Source: JBBQVS01 sp964250765 (lineage in GTDB: Bacteria > Chloroflexota > Ktedonobacteria > Ktedonobacterales > Ktedonobacteraceae). Taken from it: a stretch of DNA of 52,732 nucleotides. The position numbers and the translations under genes are program-made. The stretch's first letter is position 1, and the number at the start of each line of letters is the position of its first letter. Shown here piece by piece: positions 7,823-16,006 of the stretch. The notes beneath the pieces were generated by a model. That model was not told where the DNA came from and did no database searches. It saw only the letters and a program-made list of their open reading frames with translations. Location: positions 1 to 52,732 of the forward strand of contig CAXUHF010000025.1 of assembly GCA_964250765.1 (NCBI GenBank), in the 5' to 3' direction.

Positions 7823-8398
7823 ATGGCACTCATCAATATTGCCAGTCATGAAATACATTGTAAAATAGTGTATTACGGTATCGGGTATTGTGGCAAGACG
7901 ACAAATCTACAATATGTTTTCAAGAGCATCAATCCATCGGCACGTGGCGAGATGCTCTCGATTGCGACTGAGACAGAACGTACACTCTTCTTTGACTTTT
8001 TGCCACTCGACCTCGGCACGGTTCATGGATTTCGCACACGTTTTCACCTGTACACTGTCCCTGGTCAAATCCTGTACGAGCGAACTCGTTTAGCTGTACT
8101 CAATGGGGCTGATGGAATCGTCTTCGTCGTCGATTCACAGGCAGAAAAATTTGAAGAGAACGTTCAGAGCATCACTGAACTAGAGATGAATATGCGTCGT
8201 ATTGGCAAAGATATGAATACCTTTCCCTATGTCATGCAATGGAATAAGCGTGACATGCCCTCTGCACTTCCCACGCAGGTTCTTGACCGTTACCTTAACC
8301 GTCGCCATGTCCCCAGCTTTGAAGCCATTGCCTCTGATGGTCGAGGTGTTTTTGCAACGCTACGTACCATTAGCAAAAGTGTCATGGCCCAGTTATAA
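7823..8398 (+). CDS. MglA-family Ras-like small GTPase
   Basis: This 191-residue cytosolic GTPase has P-loop GIGYCGKTT at 19-27, TVPGQ at 78-82 and NKRD at 141-144. TVPGQ in place of DTAGQ is the MglA-family marker. The switch-like insertion ATETERTLFFDFLPLDLG before it is also typical of MglA. Relatives set cell polarity or motility with MglB/Roadblock GTPase-activating partners. It starts 15 bases after the second Roadblock gene. No motility genes are in this window, so a role in multicellular morphology or signalling is only an inference. Confidence 0.92.
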   Translation: MALINIASHEIHCKIVYYGIGYCGKTTNLQYVFKSINPSARGEMLSIATETERTLFFDFLPLDLGTVHGFRTRFHLYTVPGQILYERTRLAVLNGADGIVFVVDSQAEKFEENVQSITELEMNMRRIGKDMNTFPYVMQWNKRDMPSALPTQVLDRYLNRRHVPSFEAIASDGRGVFATLRTISKSVMAQL

Positions 8399-8400
8399 TC

Positions 8401-9240
8401 ATGCGTATCTTTGGCCTTGATTTTACCAGTGCTCCAAGTCCTCGCAAACCCATCACCTGTGCTATCAGCGAACTACGGAATTCAATACTACTTATACAGG
8501 ACATAATAGCCCTGCCAACGTTCACTACGTTCGAGACGTTTTTACAGCAAGAGGGTCCCTGGATAGCCGCGTTCGATTTTCCTTTTGGACAACCGCGTAA
8601 GTTGCTTGCGAACCTGCATTGGCCCCAAACATGGGAAGGGTATGTACAACATTGCGCAGCACTAGGAAAAACATCGTTTGAAGAGACACTTACACAGTAT
8701 CAAGCGAGTAGACCAGCAGGTGATAAGCAGCATACACGTATGACGGATAAGCTTGCGGGAGCACGTAGCCCTATGATGTTGCACCGTGTACCAGTAGGCA
8801 AGATGTTCTTTCAGGGAGCACCCCGCTTACTGGACTCAGGTGTAAGTATTCTTCCCTGTCGTCCAACTGGGGCAAGCAGAATTGCGCTTGAGGGCTACCC
8901 GGCCCTTGTCGCGCAACGCTGGGCAAGTAAGGTCGGGTATAAAAGCGATGAACGCAAGAAACAATCAACAGAGCAAAAAGCCATGAGACAACGCATCGTC
9001 GATGGTATCTGTTCCAAAGAACTACGTATATTCTATAGTATCAGCCTAGAGCTGAACCAAATGCTTGCAAATAAGCTCATAGAGGAGCCAATGGGCGATG
9101 AATTGGATGCAGTACTCTGTGCTATTCAAGCGGCTTGGGCTTATACAGAACATGGTCACAACTACGGTATTCCACCGAATTGCGATGCAGTTGAAGGGTG
9201 GATTGTTGATCCTGTGATGCTAGAACGCTTGCGTGTATAA
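8401..9240 (+). CDS. DUF429 domain-containing protein
   Basis: This 279-residue protein begins MRIFGLDFTSAPS, the acidic first strand of the DUF429 family (predicted RNase H-like fold), with IAAFDFPFGQPRKLL near 55-70. It ends with DELDAVLCAIQAAWAY near 238-253. These carry the family's conserved acidic residues. Function is unknown; a nuclease has been proposed from the fold. The start is 2 bases after the GTPase stop codon, so the two are almost certainly cotranslated. That links an uncharacterised nuclease-like protein to the GTPase module. Confidence 0.8.
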   Translation: MRIFGLDFTSAPSPRKPITCAISELRNSILLIQDIIALPTFTTFETFLQQEGPWIAAFDFPFGQPRKLLANLHWPQTWEGYVQHCAALGKTSFEETLTQYQASRPAGDKQHTRMTDKLAGARSPMMLHRVPVGKMFFQGAPRLLDSGVSILPCRPTGASRIALEGYPALVAQRWASKVGYKSDERKKQSTEQKAMRQRIVDGICSKELRIFYSISLELNQMLANKLIEEPMGDELDAVLCAIQAAWAYTEHGHNYGIPPNCDAVEGWIVDPVMLERLRV

Positions 9241-9247
9241 ATACTAC

Positions 9248-9709
9248 CTACCCCCGTAGTGTTGCAATCAATCGCTTTGGCTTGAGTAAAAGGTTGATCG
9301 CGTCAAGCGGACTTGACACAATGATATCGGCTGCTTGTAGTGCACGGGCTGCTATACCTTCGGAGGTCATTACCGCAATACCAATGACTGCCAGACGCAG
9401 CATGCCAATATCGTTAGTACCATTGCCTGTTGCAACAACATGCTCTGGTCCAAGATGCTGCACATAGCGCGTCTTCTCTTCACCTTTACCAATGAGATGG
9501 AGTGGAAAGCCAAGATCAGATTCAAGATAGGTAGCAGTACCATGCGTGTTCGCGGTGAGAAGATGAATCGAGAGATGCTCTGAAAGATCTCTCAGAGCAT
9601 CAATCACCTCTGGCATCGCCATACCGTCAACAGCCAGCGTGCCATTAATATCGAAGACGGCATGATGTAGCTCAATAACGTCTCGTTGTGGAATATCAAG
9701 GCGCAGCAT
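9248..9709 (-). CDS. HAD-superfamily hydrolase (soluble P-type-ATPase-like)
   Basis: This 153-residue protein has HAD motif I FDINGTL (Asp20), motif II LLTAN, and motif IV GNGTNDIGML. It corresponds to the catalytic domain of P-type ATPases without membrane segments, grouped as soluble P-type ATPase/HAD. Motif I has Asn in place of the usual second Asp (DxN), consistent with an ATPase-like rather than a small-phosphatase member. It is the last gene of a minus-strand run of three, 18 bases after the HEAT-like gene. GAGG precedes the start. The substrate is unknown. Confidence 0.82.
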   Translation of the reverse strand: MLRLDIPQRDVIELHHAVFDINGTLAVDGMAMPEVIDALRDLSEHLSIHLLTANTHGTATYLESDLGFPLHLIGKGEEKTRYVQHLGPEHVVATGNGTNDIGMLRLAVIGIAVMTSEGIAARALQAADIIVSSPLDAINLLLKPKRLIATLRG

Positions 9710-9727
9710 ATGTTGCCTCGCTTTTGT

Positions 9728-10162
9728 TTAACTAATGGCGTACAGGCGCGTACGCCTTGAATCTTCTGTGGTTTCTCTCGTCGCGCCCATTCCTGCTAAT
9801 GTGAAAGACGCGGAAAGGCGTATTGAGCGTGGATAACGCTCATTGTGTGCTATATATTCTAGTTGAGGAATCGTGTTTGGATCGTTGAGTAGCGTCAAGA
9901 GAGATACAACGGATTGACGCTCTTGCGCGTTCTCTCGGTGAAGCGCACGAACAAGATGTGTAACAAAACGGGTACCGTAGATACTTCTACAGTCTTCTAA
10001 CTGTTTATGCAAGTCACTGGTCGTGATGCCTGCGATAGTGGTATTCTTAATTAGCTCGTTGATCGTTTGGCGAAATTGCCTATGAGACTCAAGCTCTACA
10101 ATGTTCCAGCCTTCGTGAATTGCGGCGTCCTGCTGGAATGGCCTGGCGTCCCTTCTTTCCAT
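9728..10162 (-). CDS. Hypothetical helical protein with a HEAT-like C-terminal part
   Basis: This 144-residue protein has no recognised catalytic motif. The C-terminal half (RQSVVSLLTLLNDPNTIPQL, then IRLSASFTLAGMG) has the spacing of HEAT/PBS-lyase-type helical repeats. The first 70 residues are polar and helical. The ATG at 10162 is chosen because AGAAAGA precedes it; a start 19 codons upstream is possible. It lies between the DUF402 gene and the HAD gene on the same strand. It may be a protein-interaction module; no function is assigned. Confidence 0.55.
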   Translation of the reverse strand: MERRDARPFQQDAAIHEGWNIVELESHRQFRQTINELIKNTTIAGITTSDLHKQLEDCRSIYGTRFVTHLVRALHRENAQERQSVVSLLTLLNDPNTIPQLEYIAHNERYPRSIRLSASFTLAGMGATRETTEDSRRTRLYAIS

Positions 10163-10232
10163 CAAGATATGTCTTTCTGGAGGCGTAATGTGGCTCCGCA
10201 CAGTGCTATAAAAGCACACTTTTTTGCTTGTA

Positions 10233-10703
10233 TCAGGTAGCTCCTAAGCTAGCAAACATCTCTTGTCGCGTTGTAAGCAACTGCAACAGCGACTGTAATC
10301 CACGTTGTGCGCCGATACGCTGCTCTTGTGTAAGCGTTGTATCGGCCGCGAATTCATCTTCATCTAAAACGAGGGCTTTCCCTAGTGGGTCCACCCAGAC
10401 ATCCAAAAGCAAGTCAATCTGCTCTATTACATGCTCGTGTATATGTGCTGGTTCAGCAACATTGCAGTACCAGCCTTTGCGTGTTCCGTCAGAGTGTGTG
10501 ATGTCGAAAATATTGTACCAGCGATCCGTATAATAGTATTCAGTGAACTGATCCCCTGGTTCAAAAACAGTGTATCCTAGATCGCGCGCTGGCAAAGTCC
10601 AAGATGCTTGAATGACCACTCCATGCGTAAGGTGCTTAATGACCTCGCCAGAGTATCGTATCTTTGCATCCCCCACAGGGTTCTGCTTTACGACTGTAAT
10701 CAT
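10233..10703 (-). CDS. DUF402 domain-containing protein
   Basis: This 156-residue protein matches DUF402: EYYYTDRWYNIFDI near 54-67, GWYCNVAEPA near 78-87, and the acidic metal-binding run DLLLDVWVDPLG near 97-108 with VLDEDEF after it. Family members include nucleoside tri/diphosphate phosphatases and FomD-like hydrolases that use two divalent metals. The acidic residues needed for metal binding are all visible. It heads the minus-strand run with the HEAT-like and HAD genes. Substrate not predicted. Confidence 0.82.
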   Translation of the reverse strand: MITVVKQNPVGDAKIRYSGEVIKHLTHGVVIQASWTLPARDLGYTVFEPGDQFTEYYYTDRWYNIFDITHSDGTRKGWYCNVAEPAHIHEHVIEQIDLLLDVWVDPLGKALVLDEDEFAADTTLTQEQRIGAQRGLQSLLQLLTTRQEMFASLGAT

Positions 10704-10852
10704 TCCTTATGCCCTACATGAAAACGTTTTGCAATCTGCTGGAGTAACGAAAAATACGTACACCAAACACACATCAGTGTACTATATTTCTACCTAATAT
10801 GCAATGGCAGACAAGAGGATTTTTGAGCGAGGGAAATTAGTGTATTACTTAC

Positions 10853-11209
10853 TTAGGCAATAAGCTTTTCGATGGTATCCAGAAGTTCATCGAGTTCAAA
10901 TGGCTTTTTGATGCCGATGAGCTTTCGTTGTCGAATAGCTGCTTCTGGTAAGTTTGCACTCATAATAATAGTGGGTATATGAGCTAATCCCTGCATTGCT
11001 TGAAGCAAGTCATACAGCTCTATACCATTCATTTTTGGTAGTTGATAATCTAAAATGAAGAGATCAGGTTTAATACCTTTGATAATTTCTAATGCTTCAA
11101 AACCGTCGAGGGCAGATATCGCTTCGTATGGTGTTGCTTGTGAAATGGCATAGACAAGTACTTCGCCTATAGAGGCGTCATCTTCTACTATCAACGTAAC
11201 TTTCGACAT
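10853..11209 (-). CDS. Single-domain response regulator
   Basis: This 118-residue receiver (CheY-like) domain has no output domain. The acidic pocket is EDD (9-11), the phospho-acceptor is Asp54 in FILDYQLP, the switch Ser is in IIMSAN, and the conserved Lys is in GIKKPFELDEL. The ATG at 11209 gives the normal receiver start MSKVTLIVEDD; an ATG 12 codons upstream is possible. No histidine kinase is adjacent, so its partner is encoded elsewhere. It probably works by protein contact. Confidence 0.92.
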   Translation of the reverse strand: MSKVTLIVEDDASIGEVLVYAISQATPYEAISALDGFEALEIIKGIKPDLFILDYQLPKMNGIELYDLLQAMQGLAHIPTIIMSANLPEAAIRQRKLIGIKKPFELDELLDTIEKLIA

Positions 11210-11369
11210 ACGCTTACTGTCTTCCCTTGTCCCTAAAGATAACATATCCTCTTGTCTCGCAATCCTTGCCTTAGTGAGGTTTCAAGATGTATCACGTTTT
11301 ACGAGAAAAAGAAGTTTCAGTATATGCATATAATAATGTAGCTTATGCAGCAAAAGTAGGAATACGCTA

Positions 11370-12188
11370 TTACATGTACATCAAGCCTCTTATCAAGCGC
11401 AAACTTTCCTGCAAGCGTTCGACATCTACACAACCATTCGTATCAATAGCAGGTGACTCTAAACTCACGTATTCCTCGTAGTTGCGCTGTTTGAGCCTAT
11501 CAAAAAAATGTTCAAAGTTGATGGTGCCTTCTCCAGGGTGAAGGTAGCGACGTCTACCATCGGATGTAAACGAGTGTCCATCAAAATCTTTAATGTGTGT
11601 ATGCAGAATATGTTGAGGCGACCAGAGCCATGTCGATGTGAAAACTTCCTCTAGCTGGTTTGACTGTGCGAGAAACTCGGTGTCTAGCGCGACACGACAG
11701 CGATGATCTTGCTCAACCGCACGCTGTACATTGCTCAGTGGGTCGGCAGAGCGACACGGAATGGTTTCGATAGCCAACGTCAGTCCGTACAGCTCTGCAA
11801 TATCAAGACATTGGCTTAAAGAAGCAAGATTATTCTCAAGATGGTCGTCCAATTCGGGCCAGCCCCAAAGGTGTAGGACAAGTATTTTTGTTCCTAAAAG
11901 ACTTGCTAAACGACAATTTTCAGAGAGCCACTGCATGCCGCGCTCGTGCTCCTTTGGGTCAGATTTTCCTAATGCAACACCAATATTTTTCTCTGTATGC
12001 ATAACCGGAAAGCGTAATCCCGACTGCTGTAGAGTGTGAGCAATAGCTTCTATCTGTTCGTACCAGGGAGTGTAAAACATTAATTCTAAGCCATCGACAT
12101 CAAGTTGAGGGCCATATTGTAAAGCTGCATGATAATCAATGTAATCTGGTGAACGACTGAACGCCCCCGTTGAGCAAAGTAACTGCAT
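11370..12188 (-). CDS. Sugar phosphate isomerase/epimerase-like TIM barrel protein
   Basis: This 272-residue protein is of the AP endonuclease-2/xylose isomerase-like barrel family. Metal ligands are suggested by LELMFY (Glu near 35), MHTEKN (near 63), LHLWGWPEL (near 105), LAIETIP (near 138), VALDTEF (near 167), THIKDFDG (near 198), and a terminal YVSLESP. The full complement of His/Glu/Asp positions suggests an active metalloenzyme. Substrate unknown; neither inositol nor sugar catabolism genes are adjacent. AAAGGA lies about 12 bases before the start. Confidence 0.8.
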   Translation of the reverse strand: MQLLCSTGAFSRSPDYIDYHAALQYGPQLDVDGLELMFYTPWYEQIEAIAHTLQQSGLRFPVMHTEKNIGVALGKSDPKEHERGMQWLSENCRLASLLGTKILVLHLWGWPELDDHLENNLASLSQCLDIAELYGLTLAIETIPCRSADPLSNVQRAVEQDHRCRVALDTEFLAQSNQLEEVFTSTWLWSPQHILHTHIKDFDGHSFTSDGRRRYLHPGEGTINFEHFFDRLKQRNYEEYVSLESPAIDTNGCVDVERLQESLRLIRGLMYM

Positions 12189-12213
12189 AATACTGTGTAT
12201 CCTTTAACCAACT

Positions 12214-12606
12214 TTATATTTCATAAATGCCGCCCAGTCCCACACGAAACCCACAAGCTTCATAGAACATCGTTGTTTCCGGCTCAAAATCTACGTGAAT
12301 AATCGTTATGCCATGTACCTGAATATGTTCTACCGCCGCCGCGACAAGTGCTTTTCCAACACCTTTTCGCTGATGTGATGGATGGACAATTACATCGAGT
12401 AACACTGCATGTCGTACTCCATCACTGAGGATGGCGCACCACGCGACTAGCTTGTTGGCAGCATCGAATCCACCTACAGTTGCCCAATAGCTGTGTAGGG
12501 CAATAGGATAATCTTTTTCTGATCGACCCCATCCAACCGCCTCTCGCAAATCACAAATAGCTTGAGAAGAGATAGTAGGATTGAGGGTGCAAGAAATATC
12601 TGACAT
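12214..12606 (-). CDS. GNAT-family N-acetyltransferase
   Basis: This 130-residue acetyl-CoA-dependent acetyltransferase has motif A VIVHPSHQRKGVGKALV near 72-88, including the Q/RxxGxG/A pyrophosphate loop. FYEACGFRVG near the end is the motif B signature. Substrate unknown. GAGGAAAC precedes the ATG. It lies 25 bases upstream of the sugar isomerase gene on the same strand, so the two may form a small operon. Confidence 0.88.
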   Translation of the reverse strand: MSDISCTLNPTISSQAICDLREAVGWGRSEKDYPIALHSYWATVGGFDAANKLVAWCAILSDGVRHAVLLDVIVHPSHQRKGVGKALVAAAVEHIQVHGITIIHVDFEPETTMFYEACGFRVGLGGIYEI

Positions 12607-12768
12607 AGCGTTTCCTCAAAATCTAGTACATAGTACTACTCATTGTATGGCCTATTTAAAACGAAATGCAACTAGAAGACAAAAAGGTAAATAAACGACT
12701 CTCATAGCCATTTTGTCATTCCCCCTTCCCAAGCGAAAAAGACTATGGTATAGTTAGCTATGTACAAA

Positions 12769-12852
12769 GGAGAGATGGCAGAGTGGTCTATTGCGGCTGT
12801 CTTGAAAACAGCTGGGTTAACAGCCCCGGGAGTTCGAATCCCCCTCTCTCCG
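12769..12852 (+). tRNA. tRNA-Ser (UGA anticodon)
   Basis: The acceptor GGAGAGA pairs with TCTCTCC. The anticodon arm GCTGT-CTTGAAA-ACAGC carries anticodon TGA, and the T arm contains GTTCGAATC. A long variable arm is present, as expected for serine. CCA is not encoded. A terminator follows within 10 bases. Confidence 0.95.
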
Positions 12853-12857
12853 TAAGT

Positions 12858-12880
12858 AAAGAGGCAGGAGTGCCTCTTTT
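12858..12880 (+). terminator. Terminator of tRNA-Ser
   Basis: AAAGAGGCA pairs perfectly with TGCCTCTTT around a GGAG loop and runs into a T tract, starting 6 bases after the tRNA. This is a clean intrinsic terminator. Confidence 0.85.
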
Positions 12881-13035
12881 GCTTTATGTCGGTACTTTCC
12901 ACAACATGTGGGGGAAGAAAGTATCAGACGGAGTACCCAGACTTCAAACTGGGCCAGCAGTAGAACATGCATAACGATGCATTCAGCAGTTTGATTACCT
13001 TATTTCGTTGTGTATTTTTGGATGGATGGTGTATC

Positions 13036-14301
13036 GTGTCACGTATAGGTACAGTAGAAATGCTTCGTATAACGAGCGTTTTACAGCGCATGGAGACATT
13101 CACAAAAACTGGACTGCTTGTAGTTAAACAAGATACGCAATGGGTAGAATTCTATTGCCGTGAGGGACGCCTACTGTGTGTTGGTCCTATCCGAACTGAC
13201 GCCACATTGGGAGAACGACTTCTGCGTGATGGCGTAATCTCTTCTCAAGCGTTGCAAGAAACAATGCTTGCACTTGGCACTGCCGTTCCTAGCGAGACAC
13301 GTATCGCGTTGACTTTAATGGATTTAGGCTATGTTACGCGAGAGGAATTAAGAATCTGGGCTGGGAAGAAGACAGGAGATGTTCTATCTGCAGTTTTGGC
13401 ATGGTCTACAGGCGAACTATATTTTGATGAAGATGCAGACCCGCCAGCAGAACGCTTGCTCGTTTCACTTTCAATTTCAGCACTGCTTGCCGCTCTCCCA
13501 CAAGCGAATACAAAACCACAGGCATCGTCTGTTATGCAGAATATAGTTCAAGAACGTACAATAGTTGAAGAGAGCGTGCGTTCAAGTTCGGCAGGGTGGG
13601 ATGCTTCGCAGTTTCCTACGCTCTATGACTCGACACAATTTTTTACTGAACCATCTTCGCCACACACACCACCTGCAGTACCTTATATTTCAGCAGGTGC
13701 GTTGCTACCTACGTCCAATAATGCTATAAATACTGGTCCTGTCATGCCGCCTCCGCCGCAAACACCTCCCCCTATGCCAAGTATGTCAATGACTGCGCTT
13801 CCACCAGCCAGAAGCATAGATACATCGTTTATGCAGCCTGATATGGTGTTGGTGCCAGCAGACCTTTCCTCCTTATCAGAGCAGCACGTACAAGTGACGC
13901 CAACTCAATGGCGACTACTCACTCGCGTTGATGGTATGACTTCTTTGCGAGATGCTTGCGTTGCATTAAAAATGCCAGCCGAGGATGTATGTAGGATCGC
14001 AGGTGAGCTAATCGCTGAACGGATTGTGCAGGTTGTGCCTTCATCTGTATATGAGATACAAGAAATGTCCCCAACATCGCAAAACTTACTACAATCGGGT
14101 CTCAGCAATGGACTTGCCACTCCAGGCTATGCCGCAACAATGCAGGCACCATGGGGCAATGTACTGCCTGCGTCTGACATGATACCACAATTCTCTCCTA
14201 CTCTTGAAACACGTTCCCAATGGGGTAATGGTGGTAATGGTGCAACATTTGTTCCAGGACAAGGATGGGTTTCGCCATTGCATCCTCTTCAATCAATGTA
14301 G
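13036..14301 (+). CDS. DUF4388 domain-containing protein with proline-rich linker
   Basis: This 421-residue protein has an N-terminal DUF4388 (PatA-like) domain at about 1-140: MLRITSVLQRMETFTKTG, then LLVVKQDTQWVEFYCREGRL and GELYFDEDADPPAERL. A proline-rich linker follows (about 160-280, including MPPPPQTPPP). A winged-helix-like segment near 295-350 (WRLLTRVDGMTSLRDAC) comes next, then a low-complexity tail. The GTG at 13036 is chosen because GGATGG precedes it and relatives start this way; an ATG 23 codons upstream lacks a ribosome site. The AAA+ regulator gene follows by 105 bases. It is likely a signalling scaffold; ligand unknown. Confidence 0.75.
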   Translation: MSRIGTVEMLRITSVLQRMETFTKTGLLVVKQDTQWVEFYCREGRLLCVGPIRTDATLGERLLRDGVISSQALQETMLALGTAVPSETRIALTLMDLGYVTREELRIWAGKKTGDVLSAVLAWSTGELYFDEDADPPAERLLVSLSISALLAALPQANTKPQASSVMQNIVQERTIVEESVRSSSAGWDASQFPTLYDSTQFFTEPSSPHTPPAVPYISAGALLPTSNNAINTGPVMPPPPQTPPPMPSMSMTALPPARSIDTSFMQPDMVLVPADLSSLSEQHVQVTPTQWRLLTRVDGMTSLRDACVALKMPAEDVCRIAGELIAERIVQVVPSSVYEIQEMSPTSQNLLQSGLSNGLATPGYAATMQAPWGNVLPASDMIPQFSPTLETRSQWGNGGNGATFVPGQGWVSPLHPLQSM

Positions 14302-14406
14302 TCAAATAGTTTTGGTGATAGTGGAGCCTATACATCCGTCGGTAGCAATCACTAGTTGTGTGAAGAATAAAACAGATAAGAAGATATAGAGTAGTTGGAG
14401 GCATGT

Positions 14407-15435
14407 GTGAAGGGGCGTGGCGCGTCACTATTTCGTCCCTCAATAGAGGACGAACCAGATATTGAACAGTTACTTATTGGCAGAAGTGCTAGTATGCGCA
14501 CTATTATCACTAACATACGACAAATTGCACTTTATCCACACACAGCAGTGTTACTTCAAGGTGAGAGTGGAACAGGTAAAGATGTTGTTGCGCGTGCTAT
14601 TCATCTCCTAACTCATCGTTCAGCACACTCATTTGTACCAATTAACTGTGCTGCCATTCCCGAAACATTGCTCGAAACAGAGCTGTTTGGTGTTGAAGCT
14701 GGCGCATATACCGATGCAAAGGTGTCGCGTGAAGGCTACTTCTTGCGTGCGGATGGTGGAACGCTATTTTTGGATGAAATTGGTGCGATGCCGCTTTCGT
14801 TACAAGCGAAACTCCTACGTTTCCTTGAGACAAAGAGTTTCCGCCGCATTGGTGGTACAAAAGAGCTTCACGTCAATCTCCGCGTCGTCTCAGCTACAAA
14901 TGTTGATTTAAAAGCTGCCGTTGCACAAAAAAGCTTTCGAGATGATCTTTTCTATCGTCTGCAAGTTCTCACTGTCTATCTGCCAGCTTTACGGGAGAGA
15001 CCAGAAGACATTGAGTTGCTTACTGCACATTTCCTCGATCAGCAAAATTCGTCTCTTCCTGTTGGCGAACAACCACTCAGGATAGACAAAACTGCGTTAG
15101 ATATGCTTATTCGCTATGACTGGCCTGGCAATGTGCGTGAACTCTTCAGTGTGCTACAACGTGGTAGTATTCTCTGTGATGGACGCGAAATTTTTCCTAA
15201 AGACTTACCAGAGCACGTACGTTTCGGGAGTGTGAGTGCGTCCCAGCGGCTCCAAGAGCTTTGTAAACAAATGCATCTTCCGCCCGAAGGCGTTGATCTC
15301 CGAGCATTGCTCAATGATATTGAGCATACATTCATCCGCGAAGCTCTTGATCATTGTGGTGGCAATCAGGTGCAAGCTGCTACTCTATTGGGTATGTCAC
15401 GCGATCAGTTGCGCTATAGACTGCCCCATATCTAG
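14407..15435 (+). CDS. Sigma-54-type AAA+ activator without receiver domain, degenerate GAFTGA loop
   Basis: This 342-residue protein consists of a central AAA+ domain and a C-terminal FIS-type helix-turn-helix (GGNQVQAATLLGMSRDQLR). Walker A GESGTGKD is at 52-59, Walker B GTLFLDE at 118-124, and sensor I RVVSATN follows. The arginine fingers lie in FRDDLFYRL and the sensor II region is WPGNVREL. The sigma-54 contact loop reads GAYTDA (99-104) in place of GAFTGA. There is no N-terminal receiver or GAF domain. GTG at 14407 is chosen because GGAGG lies 5 bases upstream; a TTG four codons earlier would overlap that site. It probably acts with the DUF4388 protein just upstream. Confidence 0.88.
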   Translation: MKGRGASLFRPSIEDEPDIEQLLIGRSASMRTIITNIRQIALYPHTAVLLQGESGTGKDVVARAIHLLTHRSAHSFVPINCAAIPETLLETELFGVEAGAYTDAKVSREGYFLRADGGTLFLDEIGAMPLSLQAKLLRFLETKSFRRIGGTKELHVNLRVVSATNVDLKAAVAQKSFRDDLFYRLQVLTVYLPALRERPEDIELLTAHFLDQQNSSLPVGEQPLRIDKTALDMLIRYDWPGNVRELFSVLQRGSILCDGREIFPKDLPEHVRFGSVSASQRLQELCKQMHLPPEGVDLRALLNDIEHTFIREALDHCGGNQVQAATLLGMSRDQLRYRLPHI

Positions 15436-15458
15436 TATCGCTTCAAGTAGTTGCTATG

Positions 15459-15833
15459 CTACTTAGCCCACGGTGGGACGCCTATCTCTTGTCCATCTGC
15501 CATCGTTGCAAGGGTTCCTGCTGGTAGGCAAACGAGTGCATGAGCAGTTCCATCACCACTAGCCAGTTGAAGCAAAGATTTCGCAGGAACGCTAAGCGCG
15601 TCACCCGCATGAAGCTCGATGCTCTCATTAGCAACGGAAACTGTAATCGTGCCATCAAGCAGCACAAAGACTTCTTCGTGGTCAAGCCAATGAGGATCGC
15701 TTTTTGCGTTTGGCTTGATTTCCAATCGCCATGTACACAATTCAGTCGCACCTCGGCTCGGTGCCGTCAAGCCAGTAAAATGAAAACCATCTACAGTAAA
15801 ATTAGGGGCATCAGCTATTCGTACAACAGCCAT
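15459..15833 (-). CDS. Cupin domain protein
   Basis: This 124-residue cupin has motif 1 DPHWLDHEEVFVLLDGTITV near 51-70, with His and Glu metal ligands, and motif 2 AGDALSVPA near 84-92. HALV in the second half supplies another possible ligand. Function is unknown; small cupins are often metal-dependent enzymes or sensors. AAAGGAG precedes ATG 15833. It is divergent from the marR gene, and its promoter overlaps both copies of a shared operator, so it is probably the regulator's target. Confidence 0.82.
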   Translation of the reverse strand: MAVVRIADAPNFTVDGFHFTGLTAPSRGATELCTWRLEIKPNAKSDPHWLDHEEVFVLLDGTITVSVANESIELHAGDALSVPAKSLLQLASGDGTAHALVCLPAGTLATMADGQEIGVPPWAK

Positions 15834-15882
15834 GTGTTTGTTCTCCTTTAAAGTCTTCAAAAAAGAAACTTCTTTTCAGTAA

Positions 15883-15950
15883 TATAGTCAACGTTCTTGA
15901 CTATATTGTCATAATACATGCTTTAGACTAAGAAGTCAAATAGCTTGACT
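15883..15950. promoter_or_regulatory. Two identical MarR-type operators and the cupin promoter
   Basis: The inverted repeat AGTCAA-N5-TTGACT occurs twice, at 15886-15902 and 15934-15950, with centres 48 bp apart; the first extends to TATAGTCAA/TTGACTATA (15883-15905). On the minus strand TTGACT (15934-15939) and TATTAT (15911-15916) with a 17-base spacer form a good promoter for the cupin gene. One operator covers its -35 and the other its expected start site. Binding of the adjacent MarR protein would repress it. No marR promoter was resolved. Confidence 0.75.
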
Positions 15951-16006
15951 ACATTATGATGTACAATGATGTTGTTCTTTTAAAATCGGAGCTAAGGAAG
16001 ATATGT

